Below, piece by piece: positions 1 through 7,973 of a DNA stretch of 64,000 bases. Where the stretch lies: the NCBI GenBank assembly GCA_041859875.1, contig JBFLFY010000001.1, positions 1 to 64,000 on the forward strand, written 5' to 3'. The position numbers and the translations under genes are program-made. How positions within the stretch are numbered: position 1 is the stretch's first letter; every line of letters starts with the position of its first letter. Source of the DNA: Thermocaproicibacter sp041859875 (lineage in GTDB: Bacteria; Bacillota; Clostridia; Oscillospirales; Acutalibacteraceae). Under the pieces are notes generated by a model. The model made no database searches, was not told where the DNA came from, and was given only the letters and a program-made list of their open reading frames with translations.

Positions 1-760
1 TGTCAAGGCTGCAGTCCTCTGCTACGGTTTCGCTCAGCATGGTTTGAAAAGTTTCTTTCTGCTGTGCGGCAGGCATAGGAATTTTGCATTTAAAAATGGC
101 GTCTGCAAACTCTTCATGGTTTTCTGCCGTACTGCGGGAATAGTAAAGAGCGCTGTAGATGTTGGCACTGCGGTCGTCAAATGCCGGGAACAGGAACCCA
201 AGTTCCGGCGCGGAAACTACCCAGTTGGCAGTAATATTGTGAAAGCTGTTTTCCGACGCATAATAGCCAAGAGCCGGTTTTGTCGGCTTGACGGGGCAGA
301 TACTGCACAGAAAATACGAAAATACATCTGCGGAAAGATCCTGCTTTTCTCCGTCTTTTGCATAAAAAGGAACGTCGTATTTGTCGCCCGCCAAAAGAAT
401 CAGGTAGTTCCCATCCATATTGAGTGTTTGGGCTATGCGGTTAAAGAACTCCTGCACAGCGCTTTCGTCCTCTACGGAAGAATCCCGCAGAGCCATGAGC
501 AGCTTATGTTCATCCCCGTTCAGCACCTGCTGTGTTTCAAAATCAATGCCAATCAGGTTTTTTCCCAGAGTGCCGGAGAGCGTCTTTTTCAGAACCGTCA
601 GCAGTTCTTCGGATTCTTCCTGCGGCATCAGCGCAAGTGACTGGGTGAATTCCGACACGATTTCTTTTTTGTCGTTTACAAAGCAGCAGCGCACCTGCAT
701 GATATTGTTTTTATCCGGGCGGTATCGGCGGCGTATTTCCGCAACTTCTTTTTCGTTCAT
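1..760 (-). CDS. DUF4317 family protein (3' end outside the window)
   Basis: Partial minus-strand gene: 253 codons are visible from the ATG at 760-758 and the frame stays open to the window edge. The product starts MNEKEVAEIRRRYRPDKNN and continues with FVNDKKEIVSEF and DVFSYFLCSICPVKPTKPAL, which I recognise as the clostridial DUF4317 family, a soluble protein without a known function. There is no signal peptide or membrane segment. The family often recurs as single genes in Ruminococcaceae and Lachnospiraceae. It has its own promoter (797-825) and stands apart from the liv operon, which ends in a terminator 120 bp upstream. The family call is from memory of the N-terminal pattern. Confidence 0.8.
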   Translation of the reverse strand, partial: MNEKEVAEIRRRYRPDKNNIMQVRCCFVNDKKEIVSEFTQSLALMPQEESEELLTVLKKTLSGTLGKNLIGIDFETQQVLNGDEHKLLMALRDSSVEDESAVQEFFNRIAQTLNMDGNYLILLAGDKYDVPFYAKDGEKQDLSADVFSYFLCSICPVKPTKPALGYYASENSFHNITANWVVSAPELGFLFPAFDDRSANIYSALYYSRSTAENHEEFADAIFKCKIPMPAAQQKETFQTMLSETVAEDCSLD

Positions 761-796
761 AATATCCTCGCTCTATTTCTGTAAATTTGTAAGTCT

Positions 797-825
797 ATTA
801 TATTATGAAAAAGGCAATTTGTCAT
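797..825 (-). promoter_or_regulatory. Putative sigma-A promoter of the DUF4317 gene
   Basis: Read on the minus strand, ATGACA (825-820) is followed after exactly 17 bp by a perfect TATAAT (802-797), about 37 bp before the start codon. One mismatch in the -35 box. Confidence 0.6.
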
Positions 826-880
826 TTCCTTTCTGCAGAACCGCAGGAGAGAAAAATGGTTTCTTTTATCGAAAGGCAGC

Positions 881-911
881 AAAAAGCCCGGAATTTATTT
901 CATTCCGGGCT
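881..911 (-). terminator. Intrinsic terminator of the liv operon
   Basis: A perfect 10-bp stem, AGCCCGGAAT pairing with ATTCCGGGCT, has a 7-nt loop and is followed on the minus strand by a run of five T. It lies 15 bp past the livF stop codon. Confidence 0.9.
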
Positions 912-926
912 AAAATTATTTTTGCT

Positions 927-1634
927 TCAGCCGCCGAGGTAGGCAGCTTTTATGTCTTTATCGTCCAACATTGCGGAAGCGTCGCCTTCTTTAATAATGC
1001 GGCCGGTTTCAATCACATAAGCACGGTTTGCAATGGAAAGTGCCATGCTGGCATTCTGTTCCACCAGCAGGATGGTGGTACCGGATTTGTTGATGTTTTG
1101 AATGATGGCGAAAATATCCTGCACAATAATCGGCGCGAGGCCCATCGACGGCTCGTCAAGAAGCAGAATCTTTGGGCGTGCCATCAGCGCACGGCCCATG
1201 GCAAGCATCTGCTGTTCGCCGCCGCTTAAAGTCCCGGCGCGCTGTTTCATGCGCTCTTTCAGACGCGGAAAACGCTCAAAAATCGTTTCATAGTCTTTGG
1301 CAAAGTTGGCTTTGTCTTTCCGGCAGTATGCGCCAAGCTGCAGGTTTTCCTGCACCGTCATGTTTGCAAAAATGCGGCGGCCTTCCGGCACGTGCGAAAT
1401 ACCGAGGTTTGGAATTTTATGCGGCTTGACCTTTGTAAGCTCTTTGCCTTCGAACTGAATGCTGCTGCCCGGCGCAACGGGAACAAGGCCAGAGATGGCG
1501 CGCAGGGTAGAAGTCTTTCCAGCGCCGTTCGCGCCAACGAGCGTTACGATTTCGCCCTCGTTTACTTCAATATTCACATCGGTAAGAGCATGAATGCCGC
1601 CGTAAAAAACATTTAAGTTAGTTATTTTAAGCAT
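927..1634 (-). CDS. livF: Branched-chain amino acid ABC transporter ATP-binding protein LivF
   Basis: Second ATPase of the Liv importer, which energises uptake of leucine, isoleucine and valine (substrate range not provable from sequence). The 235-residue length is normal. Walker A GANGAGKTS is at about 34-42, the ABC signature LSGGEQQ at 136-142 and Walker B LLLDEP at 157-162. The start is the ATG at 1634, preceded by AAGGAGG; an upstream extension in the same frame has no ribosome site. It overlaps the end of livG by 8 nt, so the two ATPases are translationally coupled. It is the last gene of livKHMGF and a strong terminator follows. Confidence 0.95.
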   Translation of the reverse strand: MLKITNLNVFYGGIHALTDVNIEVNEGEIVTLVGANGAGKTSTLRAISGLVPVAPGSSIQFEGKELTKVKPHKIPNLGISHVPEGRRIFANMTVQENLQLGAYCRKDKANFAKDYETIFERFPRLKERMKQRAGTLSGGEQQMLAMGRALMARPKILLLDEPSMGLAPIIVQDIFAIIQNINKSGTTILLVEQNASMALSIANRAYVIETGRIIKEGDASAMLDDKDIKAAYLGG

Positions 1635-2400
1635 GGGCTGCCTCCTTGCCGAGATAAGCCTCAATAACTTTTGGATTGTTCTGAATCTCCTGCGGCGTGC
1701 CCTGTGCAATGACTTTTCCGTAATCCAGCACAATAATTTTTTCGCATACGCCCATTACAAGGCGCATATCGTGCTCAATCAGCAGAATGGCAATCTGAAA
1801 TTTCTCGCGAATCCATCGAATCAGCTCTGTAAGCTCCTGTGTTTCCTGCGGGTTCATGCCTGCAGCAGGTTCATCAAGAAGCAGAAGTTTTGGGTTAGTG
1901 GCAAGCGCACGGGCTATTTCAAGCCTGCGCTGTTCGCCGTATGGGAGGTTTTCGGCTTTTTCATTTTTTTTGCCATCCAGATTGAAAACCTTCAGCAGCT
2001 CCATTGACTTTTTTTCGGTTTCTTCTTCTTCACGGAAAAAAGAAGGCAGGCGGAAAATAGAGGAAGCAAGGTTGTAATCCGTTTGACTGACAAAAGAAAT
2101 TTTTACGTTGTCCAGTACCGAAAGGTTCTTCATCAGGCGGATATTCTGAAAGGTTCGGGCAATCCGCTTTTTTGAAATATTGTAAGGCTTCAGGCCGGCA
2201 ATCGATTCCCCTCCGAAGGTCATAGTGCCGGAAGTTGGCGCGTACACGCCGGTCAGCATGTTGAAAACGGTAGTTTTGCCGGCTCCATTCGGGCCAATCA
2301 AGCCGTAAATTTCATTCTCATTCATAGACATTGAAAAGCCGTCAACGGCTGTAAGCCCGCCGAACTGAATCGAGATATTTTGAATGTCAAGCAGCGGCAT
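1627..2400 (-). CDS. livG: Branched-chain amino acid ABC transporter ATP-binding protein LivG
   Basis: First ATPase of the importer, 257 residues. Walker A GPNGAGKT is at 36-43, the signature appears as LPYGEQRR at 152-159 (LivG proteins usually deviate from LSGGQ here), and Walker B LLLLDEP is at 172-178. The start ATG at 2400 has AAGGAGGG upstream and lies inside the end of livM (14-nt overlap). It would dimerise with LivF on the cytoplasmic face of LivHM. Its place between livM and livF is the classical order. Confidence 0.95.
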   Translation of the reverse strand: MPLLDIQNISIQFGGLTAVDGFSMSMNENEIYGLIGPNGAGKTTVFNMLTGVYAPTSGTMTFGGESIAGLKPYNISKKRIARTFQNIRLMKNLSVLDNVKISFVSQTDYNLASSIFRLPSFFREEEETEKKSMELLKVFNLDGKKNEKAENLPYGEQRRLEIARALATNPKLLLLDEPAAGMNPQETQELTELIRWIREKFQIAILLIEHDMRLVMGVCEKIIVLDYGKVIAQGTPQEIQNNPKVIEAYLGKEAAHA

Positions 2401-3349
2401 GAGTATCGCCCTCCTTGCTGCCGGATTTGCGGATGAATTCCACAAGACGAGAAATTCGAATGTTCTTGACGCGCAGGATCATAATGACGATCAGCAGCAG
2501 CGGGTAAACGACCATGCGGTAGTCGCCGAGGAAGCGAAGCACTTCCGGCAGCAGAGTCAGGATACTGGTTGAAGCAATGCAGCCCGTAAAGCTGCCGGCT
2601 CCGCCGAGAACGACATAAATTACAAGGTCAATGGATTTAAAATAGTTGAACTGCGTCGGCTCAATGAACATCATCAGGAAGGCATACAGCCCGCCGGCCA
2701 GTCCTGCAAAGAAAGCGCCAATGGTGAAAGCCATTACTTTGTAGCGCGTTGTGTTAATGCCCATGGCTTCGGCTGCAATTTCATCTTCCCGCACGGAAAT
2801 CATGGCGCGGCCCTGACGGGATTTTACTACATGGCGCAGGACAATAATGGTGAATACCATGGAGAAGAACACCCATGCGAATGTTGTTTCGCCCGGAATG
2901 CCCGTCATGCCCTGCGCGCCGCCAAACTGTGGGATGTTCTGAATCAGCACCATAATAATCTGGCAGAAGCCAAGCGTTGTAATGGCGAGGTAGTCACCTT
3001 TCAGGCGGAGTGTCGGAAGGCCAATCAGAAAGCCAAACAGCGCGGCAACAATACTGCCTACAATCAGCGCTGGAAAAAACGGTACGCCGGCCCGGTTAAC
3101 AGCCGCCGCGGCATATGCGCCGATTGCCATAAAGGCCGAGTGGCCAAGGGTAAGCTGACCGGTGAAGTTAATAATCAGGTTTGCGCTCAACGCAAGAATA
3201 ATGTTGATGCAGATCATCATCAGAATCCGCTGGTAGTAAGCGTTGATAGCGCCGGTAGACATCAGCAGGGTGAAAAGTAGAAATACTGCGACGGAAGCAG
3301 CCAGGAAAATAATAAATTTTTTTAAATAACAATTTATTTTTGCTTTCAT
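2387..3349 (-). CDS. livM: Branched-chain amino acid ABC transporter permease LivM
   Basis: Integral membrane permease of 320 residues with about 9-10 hydrophobic segments. The family pattern LSANLIINFTGQLTLGHSAF lies near the N-terminus (about 53-72) and the EAA-like loop EDEIAAEAMGIN is in the middle. I prefer the ATG at 3349 because AGGTGG sits 5 bp before it; an in-frame GTG at 3358 would leave no ribosome site. The start follows the livH stop by 9 bp. It ends in a charged tail (FIRKSGSKEGDTHAAA) that overlaps livG. Confidence 0.94.
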   Translation of the reverse strand: MKAKINCYLKKFIIFLAASVAVFLLFTLLMSTGAINAYYQRILMMICINIILALSANLIINFTGQLTLGHSAFMAIGAYAAAAVNRAGVPFFPALIVGSIVAALFGFLIGLPTLRLKGDYLAITTLGFCQIIMVLIQNIPQFGGAQGMTGIPGETTFAWVFFSMVFTIIVLRHVVKSRQGRAMISVREDEIAAEAMGINTTRYKVMAFTIGAFFAGLAGGLYAFLMMFIEPTQFNYFKSIDLVIYVVLGGAGSFTGCIASTSILTLLPEVLRFLGDYRMVVYPLLLIVIMILRVKNIRISRLVEFIRKSGSKEGDTHAAA

Positions 3350-3358
3350 TTCCGCCAC

Positions 3359-4243
3359 CTACACTTTCACGCTGGTCTTTTTGCCGAGCAGTCCGCTTGG
3401 TTTAATAATCAGAATGATAATCAGGATAATAAATCCGATGGCGCCGGAAAGCGGCGAATACCAGGCGGTGACAAATGTTTCGATGATGCCGAGGAAAAGC
3501 CCGCCGAGGAATGCGCCAGGAATCAATCCAATGCCTCCGAAAACAGCGGCGGTAAAAGCTTTAATACCCGGCTGGATGCCCATGTATGGGTCAATGCTGC
3601 TGTACAGGATGCCAACAAGCACGCCTGCGGCGCCGGCGAGGGCGGAGCCAATGGCAAATGTGGCGGAAATCGTTGCGTTTACGTTGATTCCCATGAGAGC
3701 GGCGGCATCTTTGTCTGCGGAAGTTGCGCGCATTGCCTTACCAATTTTGGTGCGGTAAATTACAACTTGCAGCAGAATCATCAGCAGAAGCGACGTGCCG
3801 AGAATGATCAGGTGCAGGGAGTCGGTATGCACCGGGCCAAGCGCAATATTTTTCTGCTGAAGGATGTCGTGCGGGTAACTGCGTGGGTCACCGCCGAAAA
3901 TACAGTTAAAGCCATTTTCAAGCAGAAGCGATACGCCCATAGCTGTTATGAGCAGTGAAATGCTGGAAGCTTTCCGCAGCGGTTTATAAGCGACCCGTTC
4001 AACCAGAACTCCCGCAGTGGCTGAACCGGCCATGGCAAGAATCATTGTCGGAATAAATGGCAGGTGAAGGCTGGTTGCGGCAAAAAAGCCGATATAGGCG
4101 CCAACCATGTAAATATCGCAGTGCGCAAAGTTGATTAGGCCAATAATGCCATATACCATTGTATAGCCGAGGGCAATCAGCGCATAAACGCTTCCCAGGG
4201 AAAGGCCGTTAATCAACTGCTGCAGAAATTCGACGAACGTCAA
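3359..4243 (-). CDS. livH: Branched-chain amino acid ABC transporter permease LivH
   Basis: Second permease of the importer, 294 residues, with the LivH hallmark NGLSLGSVYALIALGYTMVY at the N-terminus and GINVNATIS in the EAA loop. Translation appears to begin at TTG (4243-4241): AGGAGG lies 8 bp upstream and there is no better ATG. The gene follows livK after a 74-bp gap that holds a strong hairpin (4278-4308), which may lower permease expression relative to the abundant binding protein. Confidence 0.94.
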   Translation of the reverse strand: MTFVEFLQQLINGLSLGSVYALIALGYTMVYGIIGLINFAHCDIYMVGAYIGFFAATSLHLPFIPTMILAMAGSATAGVLVERVAYKPLRKASSISLLITAMGVSLLLENGFNCIFGGDPRSYPHDILQQKNIALGPVHTDSLHLIILGTSLLLMILLQVVIYRTKIGKAMRATSADKDAAALMGINVNATISATFAIGSALAGAAGVLVGILYSSIDPYMGIQPGIKAFTAAVFGGIGLIPGAFLGGLFLGIIETFVTAWYSPLSGAIGFIILIIILIIKPSGLLGKKTSVKV

Positions 4244-4277
4244 CTTCTTTTCCTCCTCTGGCGTGCCGGGAAAGCTT

Positions 4278-4308
4278 CGGGGGAGCCTTTGAAAAGGCAG
4301 TTCCCCCG
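4278..4308 (-). other. Intercistronic hairpin between livK and livH
   Basis: The sequence CGGGGGA ... TCCCCCG encloses a second stem GCCTTTTCAAAGGC, giving a stable two-part stem-loop just after the livK stop. No T-run follows on the minus strand (GAAGCTTTCC), so it looks like an mRNA stabilising or processing element, or a weak attenuator, and not a full terminator. Confidence 0.6.
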
Positions 4309-4317
4309 GTTTTCCGC

Positions 4318-5469
4318 TTAGGCCGAAATTTTCTTAAAGAATTTTTCTTTCCCTCCGTCTGTCTTAATAATAACGGCAGACTTTACGGCGTTGCGGTCGC
4401 TGTCAAATTTAATATGGCCGCAGACGACAGTGCCGTCATAAGACTTCATAGCGGACTTTATAGCATTGCCATCGGTGGAACCGGCCTTTTTGATGCTTTC
4501 AAGCAGAACTTTGCCGGCGTCGTAGGTCAGTGCGGCAAATGCGTCGGGATTGCTGCTGAATTTAGCTTTATAGTCCGAAATAAACTGGGTGACTTCTTTT
4601 GAAGTATCGTCGGAAGAGTAATGGTTTGAGAAGTAGGCGCCGTTTACCGAGTCGCCGCCAATGGTGAAGAGTTCCGGCGAGTCAAAGCCGTCGCCGCCGA
4701 GAAAGGTGGATTTCAGGCCGACGCTGCGTGCTTGCTTCATAATGATGGCAACAACGGAGTAATAATCCGGCAGGAAAAGCACATCCGGGTTTTTCGGCGA
4801 AATTTTTGTCAGCTGTGCGCTGAAATCCTTGTCGCCGGTGTTGTAAGTTTCCGTATCGATAATTTTCCCTGTAAAACTGCTCTTAAACGCTTCTGCAAGT
4901 CCTTTGGAGTAATCGTCGCCGTTGTTGTAAAGAACAGCGGCTGTTTTTGCCTTTAAATCTTCGCTTGCAAACTTTGCCATTACCTTGCCTTGGAACGGGT
5001 CGATAAAACAAGTGCGGAAAACACAGTCGCCCGCCTTTGTAATGTTTGCGTTTGTTCCGGTTCCGGTAATCATCGGGACGCCATATTTCTGGCAAATCGG
5101 CGCAAGTGCGTTTGCACAGGTGCTGGTAACGGGGCCGACAATCGCGGCAACTTTGTCGCTGTTCATCAGCTTTTGGCCGGCTGTAACGGCGGAAGCAGCC
5201 TTGCCTTCGTCATCGACGGAAATAATCTGAATTTTCTTCCCGTTTATTCCGCCTGCTTTGTTCGTCTGGTCTTCTAGCAGCTGCAAGCCTTTCTGGCTGG
5301 ACTGGCCGTAAGAAGATGCACCGCCGGTCAGTGGGGTGACGAAACCAATTTTAATTATGTCACCGGAAACGGCACCTTGACCGGAAGCGGAGCCTGAGTT
5401 CCCGCTGCATCCGGCTACACTGGCCGCAAGTACGAGGCTGAGGGCGCACGCTGTGATTTTTTTAAGCAT
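4318..5469 (-). CDS. livK: Branched-chain amino acid ABC transporter substrate-binding lipoprotein
   Basis: Extracellular receptor of the Liv importer, 383 residues, type-I periplasmic-binding fold (Peripla_BP_6). A lipoprotein signal is clear: MLKK, a hydrophobic stretch, then SVAGC with the modified Cys at 21, so the protein is tethered to the membrane. It continues with a Ser/Gly-rich linker and IKIGFVTPLTGGASSYGQ, the usual first strand and ligand loop. The ATG at 5469 has AAGGAGG 7 bp upstream; an in-frame N-terminal extension lies in the leader hairpin and is not likely translated. First gene of livKHMGF. Confidence 0.95.
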   Translation of the reverse strand: MLKKITACALSLVLAASVAGCSGNSGSASGQGAVSGDIIKIGFVTPLTGGASSYGQSSQKGLQLLEDQTNKAGGINGKKIQIISVDDEGKAASAVTAGQKLMNSDKVAAIVGPVTSTCANALAPICQKYGVPMITGTGTNANITKAGDCVFRTCFIDPFQGKVMAKFASEDLKAKTAAVLYNNGDDYSKGLAEAFKSSFTGKIIDTETYNTGDKDFSAQLTKISPKNPDVLFLPDYYSVVAIIMKQARSVGLKSTFLGGDGFDSPELFTIGGDSVNGAYFSNHYSSDDTSKEVTQFISDYKAKFSSNPDAFAALTYDAGKVLLESIKKAGSTDGNAIKSAMKSYDGTVVCGHIKFDSDRNAVKSAVIIKTDGGKEKFFKKISA

Positions 5470-5512
5470 AGTTACTTCCTCCTTGTTTTTGTAGAATATG
5501 GAATTTAAATTA

Positions 5513-5552
5513 AGAGTGTGCAAGCCAATCGAGAGATTGCTTTGCACACTCT
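5513..5552 (-). promoter_or_regulatory. 40-nt hairpin in the liv operon leader
   Basis: An 11-bp perfect inverted repeat, AGAGTGTGCAA against TTGCACACTCT, encloses a 5-bp inner stem CAATC/GATTG with a GAGA tetraloop. It lies in the roughly 135-nt leader between the promoter (5612-5640) and the livK ribosome site. The 3' flank is A/T-rich but lacks a proper U-run, so it could be an operator, a protein-binding RNA element or a weak attenuator. Confidence 0.6.
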
Positions 5553-5611
5553 AGTGCATAATGTTAAGATATGCGATGCAATTATTAACTTTCCGTAAAA
5601 TATTATTTGTT

Positions 5612-5640
5612 ATTATAAACCCCAGTATACTTGGTGTCAA
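5612..5640 (-). promoter_or_regulatory. Consensus sigma-A promoter of the liv operon
   Basis: Minus strand: TTGACA (5640-5635), 17-bp spacer, TATAAT (5617-5612). Both hexamers match the consensus perfectly. A second, weaker pair (TTGCAA, 16 bp, TATAAT) lies about 60 bp further upstream. The remaining 5641-5870 is very A/T-rich and shows no gene. Confidence 0.85.
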
Positions 5641-5873
5641 TCGGATTGTTTTAACAATGTAAAGCAGTATATTATAAAATTTTTATGACATTTTGCAAAA
5701 AGCTGATTCATTTTGACAGCTAGACTGGATTAAATATATAAATTAAACAATAAATACATAAATAGTTAAAAAATAGTATATAGATCGTAAACTGAGTCTA
5801 TTGAAACTTTAGCTTTTTCTTCCTTGCCAAAGGCGCATGCAAAAATAATAATTAGCCGATTCCAGAAAATGAG

Positions 5874-5905
5874 AAATTCCCGGAGCTGTTTGACCCCGGG
5901 AATTT
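5874..5905 (-). terminator. Terminator of the methyltransferase gene
   Basis: A 10-bp stem AAATTCCCGG/CCGGGAATTT with a 12-nt loop lies about 20 bp after the stop of the methyltransferase gene. On the minus strand it is followed by an interrupted T-tract (CTCATTTTC). Confidence 0.75.
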
Positions 5906-5924
5906 ATGAAATTGCCTATTGAAT

Positions 5925-6593
5925 TTATTTTTCCTTTACAGCACGGTACAAGCGGTTTACGGCACCCTCATATTGCTGAAAATGAGCGTCTTCCAGGCTA
6001 TGTATCACAAAGTACTGCCCAAGCATCCGGTCCCATTCTTTGGTAGGCAGATTCCACAGCAGAAGCCCGTCGTCAACCAGATCGTTTTCTACTACGGCAA
6101 CTTGCTCTTCTTTTAGCTTATCCGAAGAAAAATAAGGGTTCAGTTTAATCAGAACCTTTCCGCCAACGCGCAGAATCCGGTGACATTCCCGCAGGGCAGA
6201 CTGTGAATCTTCCGGGTAAAGATTGTCAAGAATATTCGAGAGAATGACGGCATCCATGCTTTCTGCCGGAATCTTTTTCAGAAGCTCAGTACTGCCCTGA
6301 TAAAAATTGTATTGTTTGCCTGAAAATGTTTTTGCCCGCTTTTCAGCATCGCGGATGGCCTCTTTTGAAAAGTCAATTCCGGTATGCTTCTGTGTTCCAA
6401 ATCGGCTGCAGAAAAACAGAAGCGTGCCGCAGCCGCAGCCAAAATCAAGAACCGACTGGGTGCCTTCGCTGAGCCATTTCAGCCCGGCTTCCAGCTCACT
6501 GCTGCCAAGGCTTTCTTTCACTGCACCGCTGCAGCCGCTTTCTGAAAAACGGCTGTCCCAGTAATTTTCATATTTCGAGTAGTCTTTTTCCAT
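5925..6593 (-). CDS. Class I SAM-dependent methyltransferase
   Basis: A 222-residue soluble methyltransferase. Motif I is VLDFGCGCGTLLFF (about 47-60), motif II-like HTGIDFSKEAIRDAEKR follows, then the post-I/motif IV region MDAVILSNILDNLY and the strand VGGKVLIKLNPYF. This is the Methyltransf_11/25 type seen in small-molecule methyltransferases; the substrate cannot be deduced. The ATG at 6593 has AGGAG 7 bp upstream. The gene is monocistronic with its own terminator. A second methyltransferase of nearly equal length lies at 55517-56179, but apart from motif I the two are not obviously similar. Confidence 0.85.
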   Translation of the reverse strand: MEKDYSKYENYWDSRFSESGCSGAVKESLGSSELEAGLKWLSEGTQSVLDFGCGCGTLLFFCSRFGTQKHTGIDFSKEAIRDAEKRAKTFSGKQYNFYQGSTELLKKIPAESMDAVILSNILDNLYPEDSQSALRECHRILRVGGKVLIKLNPYFSSDKLKEEQVAVVENDLVDDGLLLWNLPTKEWDRMLGQYFVIHSLEDAHFQQYEGAVNRLYRAVKEK

Positions 6594-6733
6594 TCTGATT
6601 CTCCTTTTGCACGATGGGGAAGCTTTAGAGTTTCTTACAAAAAGAATAGCGTACAAAGACAGGAAAATAATGGTGGTATGTAATTTTGTGCGGAATTGCA
6701 GCAGAAAGCGGAGATGCATCGAAACAGCAGAAA

Positions 6734-6761
6734 CCGCATGGCGCCTTGAAGCTCCATGCGG
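6734..6761 (-). terminator. Possible terminator after the 70-residue gene
   Basis: An 8-bp stem CCGCATGG/CCATGCGG with a 12-nt loop lies 15 bp downstream of the minus-strand stop, followed by a short T-rich stretch (TTTCTGCTGTTTC). Confidence 0.5.
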
Positions 6762-6775
6762 CATTGGTTCAAGAA

Positions 6776-6988
6776 TCAGCAAAAAGAGCTGTTGCCATTT
6801 TCCAAGTTCTGCACAGAAGTTTTAATTCGGTTTTCGGCTTCCTCACCGGTCTTAGAGTCTTCCACATAGCGGATAACGGATTTCTGCTTATCGTCACTCA
6901 TCAGGCTGAAGTTCCGCATTGCATCCGGGTGCATGGAAAGCGACATGGTTAGGCCAATAGGCATTTCAGATGCCGATTTGTTTTCCAC
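6776..6988 (-). CDS. Small conserved clostridial protein, unknown function
   Basis: A 70-residue soluble protein starting at GTG (6988-6986), with AGGAGG 7 bp upstream. The pattern MPIGLTMSLSMHPDAMRNFS followed by MSDDKQKSVIRYVEDSKTG resembles a family of short clostridial proteins related to the C-terminal helix bundle of YdeI/OmpD-associated proteins; I am unsure of that link. The end is rich in Asn and Ser. It is transcribed divergently from thyX with 190 bp between the starts. No function can be assigned. Confidence 0.7.
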   Translation of the reverse strand: MENKSASEMPIGLTMSLSMHPDAMRNFSLMSDDKQKSVIRYVEDSKTGEEAENRIKTSVQNLENGNSSFC

Positions 6989-7075
6989 AGCAATTCCTCC
7001 TTTTCTTTCCACCGCTTCCTTAGTATTTCCCAGGGAAAGCGTGTCATTCAGCGGTTATGGCAGTGAAAGCCGCCC

Positions 7076-7104
7076 TTGCATGCGGGAAAAGCATTTGGTA
7101 TAAT
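7076..7104 (+). promoter_or_regulatory. Promoter of the thyX operon
   Basis: TTGCAT (7076-7081), 17-bp spacer, perfect TATAAT (7099-7104). It drives thyX and probably the tightly linked genes down to the U32 gene at 13.2 kb. Confidence 0.75.
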
Positions 7105-7178
7105 AGATTCGTTTCACAGAATTTAGAAAGTTCAGCCTTTTGCAGCCGGAAAGACACAAAATATAGGGATTACTAGAA

Positions 7179-7973
7179 ATGGAGAATGTCTTAAATATGG
7201 CGAAAGTTACACTGCTTGCTTATACCCCGGAACCGGAGAAAGTTGTCGCTTCAGCGGCAAAACTCTGCTATTCTTCCGCTGGCATCGAAAAAATACAGGA
7301 TGGGCTGACCGAAGAAAAAACATCTTCTTTTGTCAAAATGATTGCTCAGCTTGGGCATGCCAGCACCATAGAGCACGTTTCTTTTACTTTTGGAATTGAA
7401 GGCGTTTCGCGCGCTTTTTTGGCACAGATTACGCGTCACCGCATTGCATCCTACAGTGTAAAAAGCCAGCGGTATGTAAATGAATCAAAGTTTGAGTACA
7501 TTATTCCGCCTGAAATCGCCGCCATTCCGGAGGCAAAGAAAGAGTTTTTGCAGGCAATGGAAGAGGACAGGCATCATTACGAGAATATTTCGCACCTGCT
7601 CACCGAAAAGCACAAACGGGAATTGATGGAGTCTGGCAAAGACGAAAAAACCGCAGCCCGTATGGCGGGTAAAATGTCCAATGAAGATGCGCGCTTTGTG
7701 CTGCCGAATGCCTGCGAGACCAAGATGATCTGTACCTTTAACGCGCGGGAACTGCTTCACTTCTTTTCACTGCGGTGCTGCAGCCGTGCCCAGTGGGAAA
7801 TCCGCGAGGTGGCAAACCAGATGCTGAGCCTTGTTAAGCCGCTTGCGCCGGATATTTTTGCGAAAGCCGGGCCTGGCTGTGTGCGCGGTGTCTGCCCTGA
7901 AGGAAAGATGTCCTGCGGGCGTGCGGAGGAGGTTCGCGCCGCTTATTTAAAGAAACCGGTGAGCAAAAAATGA
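7179..7973 (+). CDS. thyX: Flavin-dependent thymidylate synthase ThyX
   Basis: Converts dUMP to dTMP with methylene-THF and FAD/NAD(P)H, and so leaves THF instead of dihydrofolate. The ThyX motif RHR-x7-S is exact: RHR at 86-88 and Ser at 96, in the context TRHRIASYSVKSQRY. The family landmarks GHASTIEHVSF and AQWEIREVANQM are also present. At 264 residues it is a little longer than the core family. Start choice is uncertain: ATG 7179 (AGGG 10 bp upstream) or ATG 7197 (GGAG 12 bp upstream). The stop overlaps the start of the thymidylate kinase gene (ATGA), so synthesis and phosphorylation of dTMP are coupled. Confidence 0.95.
   Translation: MENVLNMAKVTLLAYTPEPEKVVASAAKLCYSSAGIEKIQDGLTEEKTSSFVKMIAQLGHASTIEHVSFTFGIEGVSRAFLAQITRHRIASYSVKSQRYVNESKFEYIIPPEIAAIPEAKKEFLQAMEEDRHHYENISHLLTEKHKRELMESGKDEKTAARMAGKMSNEDARFVLPNACETKMICTFNARELLHFFSLRCCSRAQWEIREVANQMLSLVKPLAPDIFAKAGPGCVRGVCPEGKMSCGRAEEVRAAYLKKPVSKK

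Noticed and set aside
420..1229. 269-codon open frame on the plus strand at the start of the window
   Set aside because: It runs through the DUF4317 gene, the liv terminator and livF in antisense, which cannot all be coincidence with a real gene.
5641..5870. Small RNA or short gene in the A/T-rich gap upstream of liv
   Set aside because: No open frame with a ribosome site and no stable hairpin with a T-run was found; it is treated as an empty A/T-rich promoter region.
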